A DNA stretch of 64,000 nt, taken from the NCBI GenBank assembly GCA_011009095.1, contig VTPC01091033.1, positions 320,795 to 384,794 of the forward strand, written 5' to 3'. Made by a program: the position numbers and the translations under genes. The stretch's first letter is position 1. Every line of letters starts with the position of its first letter. Below, one piece after another: positions 14,201-26,729 of this stretch. The stretch is from Ignelater luminosus (taxonomy: Eukaryota; Arthropoda; Insecta; Coleoptera; Elateridae). The notes beneath the pieces were generated by a model. It was not told the DNA's origin. It did not search any database and saw only the letters and a program-made list of their open reading frames with translations.

Positions 14201-15335
14201 ACAGCTGTTTCATTCAAAATTTGAAAGTCTAAAAATTCTAACACTAAAAGCAACAAACGATAAATGAAACCTCCAGTTATCATAAGCTCAGGAGAGTAAC
14301 GTCTCTCTCATAATACAATCTTCTACTTCCTGCTATAGGAGTGTCATAAGCACTCGTGAAACACTGTTTCATGCAGCATTTCCGAGTCTGAAGGTTCTAG
14401 CCACAATTAAAGTTCCACGTGATCATAGCTTTTGTCAGTGTATCCGACCTCTCATAAAAAATCTTCTATTTCCTATGTTGTGAATGTTTTAAACATTAAG
14501 TGAAACAGCATTTCGGAGTCTGAAGACTCCAGGTTGTAAGCCAAAAATAAAGTTCCAAGTTATCACAGTCTTATGTCGGTGTCGTGTTTCTAATGAAGGA
14601 TCTTCTATTGCCTGCGTTATGAATGTTGCAGACATTCGTGAAACAGAATGTTTCACGCAGCATTTCGAAGTTAGAAGACTCCAGGTTGTAAGTCACGAAT
14701 AAAGTTCCAAGTTATCACAGTCTTATGTCGGTGTTGTGTTTCTCATGAAGAATCTTCTATTGCCTGCGTCATGGAGGTTGTTAACATTCGTGAAACATCA
14801 CGCAGCATTTCGAAGCTTGAAGACTCTAGCTTGTGAACGACAAATGATGTTGCAAGCCATTACTGTCTTGTTTCGGTATCATGTCCATCGCCAAACATCT
14901 ACTTTCTGTGCTAGGAATGTTGTAGATACCCGTGAAAAGTTCTGTTTCATGAAATAAATCGTTGTATGACAATTTTTAGGTTCTAGAGTTCTACGCTGTA
15001 ACAGTCTTATGCCAGTATCATGTACCTGATGATAAGTCTTCTAGTATCTGTGTTATGATTGTGGTAAACATCCGTGAAACATTCTGTTTCACTTAACATT
15101 TCGGAGTCCGAATACTCTAGGTTTTATGCCACAAGTACAGTTCCATCAGTATTACATCGGTGTCGTGTTTTTCATAAAAAATCTTCTATTGCCTGCGTTA
15201 TAAGTGTTGAAACATCCTGTTTCACGCAAAATTTCGCAGTTTGAAAATTCTAGGTTCCAGATATCGAATAAAGTTCCAAGTAATCACAGTCTTATATCGG
15301 TGTCGTGTTTCTCACGAAGAATCTTGCTGTATATA
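14200..15335. repeat. AT-rich satellite, block 3
   Basis: Resumes directly after a homopurine tract, beginning GAAACAGCTGTTTCATTC. Palindrome landmarks recur near 14209, 14368, 14651, 14944, 15089 and 15208. TCTTCTA(T/C)TGCCTGCGTTATGAA is a shared box with block 2. Confidence 0.83.
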
Positions 15336-15884
15336 TCATGGCATTGATATCTTTTTCCATTATACCTATCAGTGAGTCGCACTTAAACATTGATTCTCAT
15401 CGAGTGCTCAAGACCCCTAGTAGGTCAAAACAGAAAGAGAAACAACTGTGATGTGTACTTGAATATATCTAAACTGATATGGGGCACAAATATCGTTTAC
15501 ATATGAAGGCGATATCGTATACAAAGCTTGCTAAGATAAACAGCTCAAGATTAAAAGCACGATCTATTGAAAGGAATTCAGGTAATTGGTTAAGTACAAA
15601 GCTCACTCCTCCCAGATGGGGACGGTTGAAATATTTCCGTCTTTATGTTTAAGCGACATTAAACCCTTTTGAAACACACCCAAAGATACAATTGGTATTC
15701 TGGACAGACCGAAATTGATTTCTATTTGACAACTTAGCGGCGATTCTAGTTCCGCTGAAGCTCACAAAGAGAAACACCACATGCTTTGTGATGCTAGAGC
15801 TCGATGATTTCACATCATGTTTTCCAATCGATACGTGTAAGAAAATGTGAGTTAGCTTAATGTCATGATAGCTTTCTTCAGACG

Positions 15885-15950
15885 GTTAAGAAGGTAGGCT
15901 CAAATCCGACGTTTGGCCGCCGCAGGCGGCCTTGAATTAACCGCGGAGTG
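15885..15950. repeat. Isolated copy of the GC palindrome box
   Basis: GGCCGCCGCAGGCGGCC at about 15918-15934 is a perfect palindrome around a central base and matches the core of the 4.4-5.8 kb satellite. It stands alone about 550 bp past the end of AT-rich block 3. Confidence 0.65.
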
Positions 15951-18900
15951 CTATTTTGCAACTATAATTTTCCAGGATTTAAAGAAAAGGAGGGTAGGAT
16001 AAAGCCCAACGGTCAGTAGCATAATTTAGCTAAGGAAAATTTAAACAAGAAAACCTAAAATATTTTGTTTTTGTTTGTTACGTTTAGTGACGTGAAGCGT
16101 TTATCTAACGTCATGCACTATTCAAGTTTATATTGTTATCCTCACTGTTATTCATTTTCCACTCGAGCATTTTAAAGTTATCTCCTGGAATACCTAAATT
16201 TATTATCTTCAACACACACACACACAAAGAAAAACAGAACTGGTTTTTTTAAATATCATTTTTATTCATTAGAAAAGACTGCATTGTGTTGAAAACGTTA
16301 GGGAAAAGTTTTAACTAGTTTAATATTCCAAATCTTTCTGTAAATAAGAATTTTTCCCCTACAAAATTATACTATAAAAATGGAAAAAAATTGTTTATCT
16401 TAGATAATGACATAAATTATTATTAACTAGTTTTGTGTACACGAAATATAATAGTGATCAAGTTTAATTAACAAAAATGACTCAATTCAAAGTCCAAGGA
16501 ACCACAAAATTGATTTGTATATATACGTGTGTGTTTGTGTGTGGTATAATATCCACTTAACGACATAATAATCTGTTTTTATTGTATACCTATCTGTTAA
16601 AATGTTTTAATTATGTAAAACTAGTAGAAAACAATATGTCAAAGTGCGAAAATTTTACGAAACGTTTTATGGAAAAATATTGAAACTAAAACGACATAAA
16701 ACCTGTTTAAAAGGAACCCAACTAGATTTTACTCTTCATTAACATACTTAATGATAATTTACCTTCTAGAGTTTTTTCTCAAATTAATTGTCAATTTCGA
16801 AATCGATCAGGTACACACATATTACCTAGTTAATCGCGGGTGGTCAGAAAACACAAAAAGTTTACAAATAAATAACATTTGAAAGTTTTTACGTACAGAA
16901 ACAAAAGAATGCGCCCATGGTAAAAAAGCACATTAAATTCAAGTTTCTAAAATTAACCTGTGCATTAATATTATTAGAACAATTACGAAACGGAATGGGT
17001 GTAAAGGTTCCTTGACGGTACGCAGTGTAGTACGTACGCAATGCGGTTTCCTTTTACCGAACGAGAAATACAACCTTTGATCTTCTTATTACTAATAACA
17101 TGCTCTTTAGGGGAAACATCGTGAAAGATTGAATAATTGACAATTTCCGGATTCAACTTTCGAACTTTACTACCATTAACGAGATAAAAATACACGATAT
17201 GGTGTGTGTACTATAGTAGGGTGACCGCCGCCGGACTAAATTACACAGAAAGGGGGAGGAAAGGTTCAAAACTCAAATGTTCAAAGATCCAAGAATAAAC
17301 ACGGTGTCTAGACGCTTAAATAACATTGAATTTAAACACAAGCAACCAGCATGTGCATTCATAATGATGCACCAGAAAAACTCAATTTCCTTGATTAGAT
17401 TTAAAAGGGCACGAAGTAGCAGCATCATCATCTTTTTGAAATTGAAGATTTCTAAAAGAAAGAACACTTCAAGCTAATTTAGATTTATTTGATTCGAGTA
17501 CACAGTAGCTGACATAGGTTGTTGTAAAAATAAAAACTAAGAAGCATTAGATTATGTTCGCGGTTCAAACTATTAAATATTGCTTGCCTTGGCATTGGCG
17601 ACGAAGATGGGAAACGCGATTATTTAGGTATTTACTTATATTATAGTGAAACCTCCGTATTAAGGATATTTCAGTTTATAGCAGCCAATTTGTTTTAGCA
17701 CGGACGCTGTCCGTTACAGAGAGGTTTCACTGAGTGTGCCCCTCAAAAAGCAAAGGAAATTCATAAATATCCCAATGGATTCTGGATCACATCACAGAAA
17801 ATTTGCAGCAAATAGATTCATTCCACATCAGAAAACACAAAAGTGCTCAACAAATTAAAAGCAATGATGGTACTGGTAAACGATTGTCTAGCATTGTTTT
17901 CTACTTTTTACATTGTTGTTACAGTAAATACACTTGACAATAAACAACTACCTACTGGGTCGTTGGTTTATTGTTAAATTACTTTGTAGATGATGCTAAT
18001 CAGTCACCCACCCATCTTGAATTTTTTTTGTGAAACGTTTTTTAAAACAAGTTTGCAAATTAGAATGGGTCAAAAAACACATCTTTGGCTTTGTTTTCTT
18101 AAATTTCTTGCAAGATTTCAACAATACTGTATCTACGTATAAATTAAAAATGACAATTTTTGATACCTTTGGGGATAATGGAATTAGGTAAAATGAAAAC
18201 AGACAATAATAATAAATAAAACAAAAAAACAAATATTGTTTAGTTTTTCCATCAAACGTAATAACCTCCAATATAACTGTCATTATTATTGTATTGCTTT
18301 TAACGATTAATAATAATATTTCCTGAAGTTTTCTTCTGAATCCTATTACCATATGGTAAGTAACACAAAGATTCTCTTTTTTAATGAATCATATCATATA
18401 TTAATGCAATAATAAGTCTTGTTTATACTTTATTGGTCCGAAATCACGCCACCCATTATAAGCCAGGGAAATTCCCATAGGAAAATCTCTTGTTGGACTT
18501 TAATAGTAATTTACCCGACGCACTTACTTTATAAGTTTATCAAACTTTTCCTCTACTTAAAAATTAAAATCTTGAAATTCACATTTCCATATTATTATTA
18601 AATTGTCAAAAAGACCTAACCTCACAAAAACCTAAATTTTGCAAATCCACTACAGGACCGTACTAATTCATTATTTTAAATAAATTTTCTATAAATTCTA
18701 CATTTTTATATTCATATTATTGGAAACCTCAATTACAATAAACTAAAAAGCGGGAAGAGTAGGTCAAGTTAACCGGTCTTTAAAAGAGTAGCTAAGGAGT
18801 TCGTTTACCCCAACACCACGCACATAATATGCAAGAAAACCAGTCATACATACATTATACACGTGGAATTTCGCTATTTATTTAAACGCTTAAATTTAAG

Positions 18901-19270
18901 CCTTAAAAGATTTTTTTGGTCCCTTGTTTTTCTCTTTTTCGTGCTAGCAAATAAACTGGCTTAACAACTTTAATTTTAAAAGAACTGGCTTACCTTCAAC
19001 CACAAACACAAATTATTTTTAAATAGCAAAATTTCTTAAAAATCTAAAAAAATCTCAAAAGTACTCGTTGTTGACATAACCTAGCTCAACAATATTGTGA
19101 AATTAAGAAAAAAGAAATGTTAAATTTGGATCGTGATTACTCATACAATTGATCATCATTCATGTTAAGAAGGGAATTCCAACTTTAAAAATAAAGAGAT
19201 ATCGTTTTTGTAAAAAAATGTGTCCGTTACTGTTAGTTACAAACGAGCAAACCAATAACAACCAGAGAAA
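15950..19270. other. No gene seen; AT-rich noncoding
   Basis: Contains a CA run near 16205, TG-rich sequence near 16530 and a small inverted-repeat element at 17645-17731. The 118-codon minus-strand frame at 17996-18352 is Lys/Phe-rich with no domain. Confidence 0.5.
17645..17731. mobile_element. Short inverted-repeat element, pogo-like ends
   Basis: AGTGAAACCTC at 17645-17655 is repeated in inverted form as GAGGTTTCACT at 17721-17731. The end sequence resembles pogo/Tigger-type termini (from memory), with TA next to the left end. It is too short to code. Confidence 0.45.
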
Positions 19271-19274
19271 CACT

Positions 19275-19460
19275 TACCGAAGCTTGATAAACTGCAGTTT
19301 AAAGATACTTTGAACTCCTTATCAATAGTAGTCTTGTTCTGATAAGTTTATATAAACTGTCACATATACACACAAGATTAGCTTTAACACAGTGATAAAC
19401 TAGCGCACCTCAAGACACGACCCACGATCACAAAACGCCACCGTATTTTTGGATTGCTTC
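19275..19460 (-). other. Possible noncoding first exon of a minus-strand gene
   Basis: On the minus strand the sequence CAAGCTTCG|GTAAGTG at about 19275 is a near-ideal splice donor, and the ~185 bases before it have no good reading frame. It lies about 400 bp from the start codon of the UPF0711-like gene on the other strand, so the two could share a divergent promoter. I found no downstream exon for it between 7 and 19 kb. This is a weak call. Confidence 0.2.
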
Positions 19461-19865
19461 TTTCAGCCAATGGGGATCATTTATGAATGGGAGGGATATG
19501 TGGCGTGATTCTCTACGTCACGAAATGTGTACACGACCAGGATCAATATGTGCAAACTTCTGATAAAGCATGACGTTTCCCTTAAGGAAATTGTCTTTAT
19601 GTTATAAAAATACTGGGTTTTCTTTATATTCGGGTTTTCATAGCAGTATAGGGCGGAAAAACTGTTTGTTTCGGAATTTAACACTGAAATTTTGAATTTT
19701 ATGACATTTGCGATACATGATGCCACCTGTCAGACTTGACAAGATCTATTTGTACACAAACAGTTCTTTGTATTATCGACAGTTAAATGTAGCACGTGTT
19801 TGTTTTCGAATGTACTACACATAACCTTAATGTTTTGTAAAGATATCAACTTCAAGAAAATAACA

Positions 19866-20793
19866 ATGAATACTCCAACAAGAATATCTACACAGGATTC
19901 GGTGCAGCTCTTAAGTTCTGCCGCATCATCGACTTCTTTAAACATTTTAAAATCATATTACTTGTAAGTAAACGTACAATCTTAATAGATTTATCACATC
20001 TCTAATAGTATGTTATTACTAGGACAAAGTGTCGAACTATCACATCAGGTGCTTTATTCGATTTGCCACAACGTTTTACAAAATCAACAGTAAGATGCCC
20101 AAGATGCTGTGTGCAATATGAAGATGGGGATGCAATGTATCGCATTAAACCAGAATGCAAGAAGAGCAGATTTGCACGTAAACTACTAAAGAAACAAAAG
20201 AATGAGAAAGCAATGACTCGTTATCAACAAAAATATTTAAATAATCTAATACATAAGGGAGGTGCAGCTTCATACAACACTTTAGTATGTGAGATTATCA
20301 TTCTACATTATTTTTTTTGTTATAATTTATTTAATTTTAGGTAATAAAATGTGGCGTCTGCAAAAATGAAGTTACTGAGAAGCTGAAGAAAGCTAAACAA
20401 TCTTCAAAAGCTTGTATAACACCAAAGGAACAAACATCGGTTAGTTCACCACGTAAAAAGAAAAAAAGAAAGGATAGATTCTCTGGTTTAAATAAAGATG
20501 TCATTTTGTCAGTAACACCAACTCCAAATAAGCCACATAATACAAGCAATTTTGTAGCATTAGAAGTTACTCCAAATAGAAAAAATAATGGTGAAGAATT
20601 CAAACATAAAAAGAGATTATTCACACAAAATCAACAAAATCAACTTATAAATAAGCTTGAAAAGTCAAGAGATAAAAAGTTACAAAAGAAAAGCAAGCAA
20701 AAGAAGTTAAAAGGCTTGCAGAGTATTTTAAATAATTCAAAACAAAAAAGTAGTTCGTCTTCAACTCTTAAGCAGTTTTTAACAAGTATTTAA
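19866..20793 (+). CDS. UPF0711/C18orf21-like protein (RNase MRP-associated family)
   Basis: Three exons, 19866-19963, 20023-20284 and 20341-20793, with GTAAGT and GTATGT donors and agreeing phases, giving 270 residues. The protein has a zinc-ribbon layout: CPRC at about 58-61 and CGVC at about 124-127, the second pair reached only after intron 2. A basic helix (KPECKKSRFARKLLKKQKN) lies between. A long Lys-rich tail ends KKLKGLQSILNN...LKQFLTSI. The layout and both ends resemble human C18orf21 (from memory: CPYC, RLKPKARLT, CKTC, and a QLKMLLSQ...FRNFLSSL ending). That human protein has been reported as an RNase MRP subunit (RMP24), so a nucleolar rRNA-processing role is inferred. An AATAAA lies at 20937-20942. 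No operon-like or obvious functional neighbours. Confidence 0.85.
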
Positions 20794-20939
20794 TTGTTAT
20801 TTAAATTGTAACATGTATAATTTGTGGTGCCTTTTGTAGAAAATATATAAATAATTGTTTTTTTAATTTTTGTGTAATCTTAGTTGTTAAGATAACACCA
20901 AGAATTTCTAAGGTTGCCCTTCAAGGGTATGTTCAGAAT

Positions 20940-21660
20940 AAACATCAGGTAAAGTGCTATAATGTAACTTGTGTGTAACAGCAAATTAAAAAAAAAAGCC
21001 AACCATTATCAAGTACAACAATGTAACAAATAAAGTTTACCTTATTCATCATGTTTCACTACTTATTGAAAATTCTTTTATTTACTTTCTCACAGTCGCT
21101 AACAATAATAATAACTTCATTTATTGTCAATAAAACAACCAGACTTGAAGAAGATATTTAAAATACAAAATTACAATAATATTACTCTATCCAACATGTA
21201 TCCCTAAAAATGATTAATTAAAACTAACAGAAAAGGGTATGAGACAAATTATTTCACTTTAACAAGTAAAGTACGAACGCAACCAAAGTATAAAATCAAA
21301 TTTAAATTGTTGCTAAATGCTCTAAATAATTATTAGAACTTTATTAAAAGGGTCTTTCACTAATATTACTGTTAAAGTAATTTAATTACGTCGTAACTGT
21401 CAGTAAATATAATATGTTGATTCTGTTACAAAAAACGTCTATATTTTTGCAAAATTTGCTGTTCACTTTTGTTCTTCACTTATTACATTTGCTTTTTATA
21501 CTGAATTATAATATGTGCACACATATGTTTGTGTTAAGTATGGCCAACTCCTCACTGGGCCTACATAGAAAAATGATTTCGTATTCCCTTGAAAATCAAA
21601 CAAGGGCGAGTAACAAATATTTCTTTTCAAGAGAATTTTTCAATATTGTGCAACATTTCT
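20940..21660. other. Intergenic AT-rich stretch after the UPF0711-like gene
   Basis: Several AATAAA motifs and no coding signal. Confidence 0.5.
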
Positions 21661-22927
21661 AAAATTTATGACAGGAAAAACCCAAAAAAAGAGGTCTACT
21701 TCCCGTATAAGCCAGAAATCGGATGATTATGCAGCAATTTCAAAATAACATTACACCCCCTCTACCAAAAGGGTGTTTCTTCCAAAACTTCCTTAAGCTG
21801 AAAAACCTAAGACCATAACGATGAAACGTCAAAGTGCTACTCAACAATGAGAAGCATTACCAAAAAGGTAATCAACCATAACAGAAAAAACATCAATTGG
21901 GAACAGAAAGGAGTGACATTGGCTAAGCCAAAAAAAATCTACACTAGTCCGAAACGAACCCGAAATCCAAAAAAACAAAAGAAAATCCACAAGGCAATCT
22001 TTTATTATATTAGGCAAAAGAGCAAAACAAAAGTTCTCCCAGAAGGACCAAACGAAAAAAAACACCAAACTAAAGGTTCCGAAGACCAAACGAAAGAAAT
22101 CAACACGGACCAGAAAGGGTCTAACACCCAAAAGATCCCAGGGATCACACGAAAAGGGCCTTAAGCCAAACGACCACACGGTTACGAGAACGCTGGCCGA
22201 TGCCAAACGAAAAGAAAACCTAAACGATACGACAAAACACAAACAAAAGTCCTGCTAGGAAGAACCAACAGCCCATAAGGATGTCAACGACCGAACTAAT
22301 TCGGCGAACCTGGAGACCAAAGATGAAATACGGTCTCATGAAAAACCCACCAAACACCCTACCAACCACCCGATGTAAAATTGCGTTCATAAAAAAAAAA
22401 CAAAAGAACCACTTAGGCCGACAGTCATTTAAATAAAAAAAAATATAAAAGGAAGTTAAAATACAAAAGGAGAAAAAAATAACGATCTAGTAAAGGTCCA
22501 AAAAGAAGAAGGAGGAAAGAACTTTGTACTAGACCGGGCTAGTTATCGGCCGCCACAACCTAAACCCTAGCTCCACCACAGGATCAAGGGACAAGTGAAG
22601 ATTAGTAACCCACATGGGGTTAAAATTATGAGACCGGTAAAGATGCTGGTGAAGCCAGCCCTTTCCGGTGGATACGGCACTAAAATCAGGCTGAACATAA
22701 ATCACTAAAAAAAGGCCTGGGGAGGCAACCCAGCGAGTTAACCTAACCCCAACAACCTTGACGCAAAACGAGGCGTGACCAATCCAGTGAGGATCACCTC
22801 CGACAACCAACCACGAAACACAAAAACGAACTTACCCACTTACGATCGGGCTCAGGAGCCCTTTCGCACGTGAGGGAGGGGTATCTGAGAGGAAAGCGGG
22901 ATCAACCGTCCCACAGTCGATCCCCTA

Positions 22928-25868
22928 CAGTGGCGTACCTACACCAAATGAGGCCCGGGGCGAGATTTTTTGGAGGCCCCTTATTCAAGATTCACACAAA
23001 CGCGCTTGCGTGTCTACGATCACACATCCAATCTGCCAGTGTTTTAAAATTAGAAAAATAACAGTTTTTATAATATAAATGATACTTCACAGGAAAACTT
23101 TCATTGCTAAAATCGACCTAAGCGTAGGGGGTCAAACTATTGTAACTTGAGTTTTATTAAATGATAAACTTAGCTATATTTTACATTACTGTTATATACA
23201 CTTTCTACAGTAAATTTAAGTTCAGATTTACGGATTTGTATAATTCTCTCTCTCTCTTTCTCTTTCACCTGTAGCTCCATAAGGAGCAAAGAGCACACCG
23301 GGGGGTATTTTGTTTGCCTGTGGTAGATGGTAGAGCGGCAACTTCTACTCATCTTGGTTGGAGTCCGTCCTGCATATATTTTTATTTCCACTTTTGTCGA
23401 TTTTGAGCTGTATGTTTTATCTCTCTTCAAGACATATTTAGTTGCTGTATTTCCCTGGAAAAGTTTCTTTTCCAGGTATCGTGTGGTCTACCTTTCGTCC
23501 GTTTCCCTCCTATGTAGAAATCTAGTGCCTGTCTAGTTAAGTTGTTGTGTGGTTTTCTTAATGTATGCCCAATCTACTCCCATTTTCTATGTCTAATTGT
23601 TATCTCTATTCTTTCTTCGTTTGATATCTCCCATAAGCTTAAGTTTATTATTTTATCGGGCCAGAATATTTGGTGGATTTTTCTTAGACATTTAATTAGT
23701 GAATGTTTGTAACATTCGTATACTTTGTTTATTTAATGTCCATGTTTCTGCACCGTACAGTAGTACGCTCTTAACGTTGGTTTGGAATAAACGTAATTTT
23801 GTTTTAACTGTAATATTTTTTTGATCTCCATATTTTGCTCAGCATATTATACGACTTTTGGGATCGCTCTATTCTCCTTCTTATGTTTCTTTGAGAGCCT
23901 TCTGTTTTATCCACTACACTTCCTAAGTAACAGAATGCTTCAACCTCTTCAATATTTTTATGTTCTATGCTTATACTTTTTCCATCCTCTTCTCCATCTT
24001 TTAGGATCTTTGTCTTCTCATTTATTCTAAGACCAACTTGCTCTGCTACTTCTTTGAGTCTCATTGTTTTTCTTTGCATCTGGTTTTTCTTTCTAGTTAT
24101 TAGGCATATGTCGTCGCAAACTCAAGGTCTTCAAGTTTGCTAAATGTACCCCAACTTATTCTGGATATATTATTTTTTGTATTCTCCATCACCCAGACTA
24201 TGATGATTAGAAATAGAGTTGGTGATAAAACGCACCCTTGTTTAACTCCTGTGTTAATCATAATTTTTTCGGGCAGTTTCCCTGCATGTTCTACTTTTGC
24301 TGAAAAGTTTTCATACATAATTTTTATCATTTTTCTTATTTTTTTAGTAGTCCATATGCGTCTAAAATTTTTCACATGTTCTCCCTCGTTATTGAATCAA
24401 ATGCCTTCTCGAGATCTATAAAGTTGATGCAGATGCTTTCCCCCATTTCTTTGGTTTATTCGAATATTATCCTCAATGTGCACATTTGATCTACGCATGA
24501 GCGCCTTGCTCGGAAGCCTGACTGGTTTTCCTTTAGTCTCTGGTTTACCAAAGTTTTCATTCTGTTTAATATTATTTTACACAATACTTTACTAGCCATT
24601 CACAGATGGGTTATTGGTCTCGAGTTTTTGCATCGTGTGAAGTCTCCTTTTTATTGGAATACCTTGCGACAAATCCTGGCATCGTTTCCGTATTCCAGAT
24701 TTTGTTCATAGATGTGTAGGATTTCTATAGATCTTTCCTTATCTGCTTTAATAACTTCTATGGGAATATCATTCACGCCTCCGCTTTTACCATTCTTCAT
24801 ACTGTCAATTGCTTCCTGGATTTCCTTCATTGTAATTTTGTCTTGGTTTATGTTTAACGGCTCGCTTCTCTCCAGTTCATCTATATCTCTTGTTTCTTTC
24901 TTCTTGTATATTTCAGCAAACTATTCTGTCCATCTTTTTATGATGTCGCCTTCGCTTTTGAGTATTTCTCCGTTTGCTCCCTGTATTTTATTAATTGGCT
25001 TGGTTCTACTTTATATCTCTTCTTTGGGCTGCTTTGTCTGCTTCTTCCAACAGGTTTCAAAATAGTTTCTTTTGTCTTTTCTTGCCCTCATTTTTACTTC
25101 TCTGTTCTTATTTCAATATTTTCTATGTATTTGGTCTTTTTTGTTTCGTCTTCTGTATTCAACCATTCCTTTTTTATTCTTTTTCTTTCTTCGATTGTAT
25201 TCAATGTAGCGTTTGTTACCTATCCATGGTTTTTGTTTTCAGACTTTGTGTCCAATTGTTTCTGTACTGCATCTTTGAGATGTTGCCAAATATTCTTCCC
25301 CGTAACGTTTCTAAGTGGGTTAATTTTTCCGATATTCTTTTGCATGTTCTTCTTATACTCCCCTAGTATTTTTTCATTTTCTTTTAATTTGGCAAGATGT
25401 TGCTCTTCAAGCTTATTTTTATTTTGGTTCTATGAAGTTGATAGTCTGATCCTATATCTGCACCCCTCATCACTCATGTATCTTGTAAGGAGTTCCTCTA
25501 TGTTTTTTCAATCATTAGAATGGTCAGTTTGGTTTCTATAGATACCTCCAGGTGATATCCAAGTTGCTTTTTTCTTTTGCTTTATTTCGGATTTCGCGTT
25601 GTATACGCATCTCTTCTTTTGTTAGATCGTTGTTTATATATACTTGTTCATATTTAATTAGCCTCAGTTTCTTTTTGTTTGCAGTATCTTGTTTTTATAT
25701 TCCTTACTTCCAGCTTTTACCATACATGTTCTACGTATTTCCCAATTTATATGCCCCTTCTATTTTTACTTCTTTGTATAATTTTTATAATTACGGATGG
25801 CCCATTTGCCCCCCCCCCCCCTACAAGATGAGGCCGGGGGCGGATCGCCCCCCTTAGATACGCCAGTG
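22928..25868. mobile_element. hAT-like element, 2,941 bp, 8-bp target duplication
   Basis: The left end reads CAGTGGCGTACCTA and the right end in reverse complement reads CACTGGCGTATCTA. Both are flanked by the direct repeat ATCCCCTA (22920-22927 and 25869-25876). An 8-bp duplication and CA(G/C)TGG-type ends are hAT features. No hAT transposase is visible inside. Instead the interior is a decayed non-LTR reverse transcriptase on the minus strand, so the element is nonautonomous and either captured or was invaded by a LINE. Confidence 0.75.
23170..25750 (-). pseudogene. Non-LTR retrotransposon reverse-transcriptase relic
   Basis: Minus-strand fragments in RT order: an IPIEVIKADK-type segment near 24.75 kb, a FRARRSC-type segment near 24.5 kb, FIDLEKAFDSI near 24.42 kb, INTGVKQGCVLSPTLF near 24.25 kb, then FCYLGSVVDKTEGSQRNIRRR near 23.9 kb. 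A tail with GRTPTKMSRSCRS lies near 23.34 kb. The frame changes several times and stops occur, including a break in the catalytic FADD-type box near 24108-24122. It is dead. The clade is uncertain. Confidence 0.8.
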
Positions 25869-26729
25869 ATCCCCTAACAAGTACGGCGAAATAATCCCCC
25901 CAGACGCCACCGAATTTGAAGACAGACCTTTTCGTTAAAAATAAGGAAATACAGGGGGGGGGGGAAGAAGAAGAAACGTGTGGGTTCGCCAACAACGGGC
26001 TTCCACAAGCGCATGGGTAGTGTTGGTGCCTAAAAACGTCGACACCATACAACCGATGCGATTCTCAAGGTCTGCGACCAACCTACCAAACGATACTTGA
26101 GAACGTACACCAAGAGAGGAACGATAATGGAAGTTAAAGAAGAGTGAAAGACTTAACGAGAAGGAAAAGAAACGTCACAATCGGTAATGTCATAATCGGT
26201 AACCACAACGAAGTATTAACTTCACTTTGAGTACACCTTATACAAAGATGTTACCCACCAACCTGTCCAAAATGTACTAAAAGGAAGAAAGACAGGGTTC
26301 AAAGAACCCAGGGAACAAAGATAGAAAAAGCCCCTAATTATCCTTGAGAGCGAAGATGACAAAGCTCTAGGATATCTCGCCAAAGCGCCTATCCAACCTA
26401 CCCGAGAGGGAGTGAAGGACGACAACGGAAAGGTTCAGCGAACTTGGGGAACAAAGATGAAAAAGGTCCCCTTAACTATCCTTAGGAGCGAGGATGGAAA
26501 AGCTCCAGGATATCTCGCCAAACGCCCAACCAACCACCCAAAAAAAGACAAAATTCACTAGTACGCTAGAGTCGATGGTTCAGCAACGATACCAAAGCAG
26601 AGTCGATAAACCTACATGCAACAAGCACTTCATCTGGAGAGGGCATTCAACGAATCACGAGTTCATCGCATCATGGGATTCCCACAACTTAGAAGGCCAA
26701 TCACACATCAATCACAACTCTGAACGATA

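Noticed and set aside
13394..14283. Several overlapping minus-strand frames of 70-150 codons rich in Phe, Ser and Leu
   Set aside because: They are the translation of a homopurine tract; composition alone keeps stops away and no domain is present.
9390..15335. CRISPR-like array reading of the regularly spaced palindromic repeats
   Set aside because: Units are diverged tandem satellite monomers with related, not unique, intervening sequence, in a eukaryotic genome.
17996..18352. 118-codon minus-strand frame
   Set aside because: Low-complexity composition, no homologous motif, no splice or polyadenylation support.
21841..22242. Overlapping frames of 133 (minus) and 105 (plus) codons
   Set aside because: They lie in a base-skewed repeat, overlap on both strands and show no domain.
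24712..25857. Plus-strand hydrophobic frames of 100-138 codons resembling membrane proteins
   Set aside because: They are antisense to the LINE reverse transcriptase on the minus strand.
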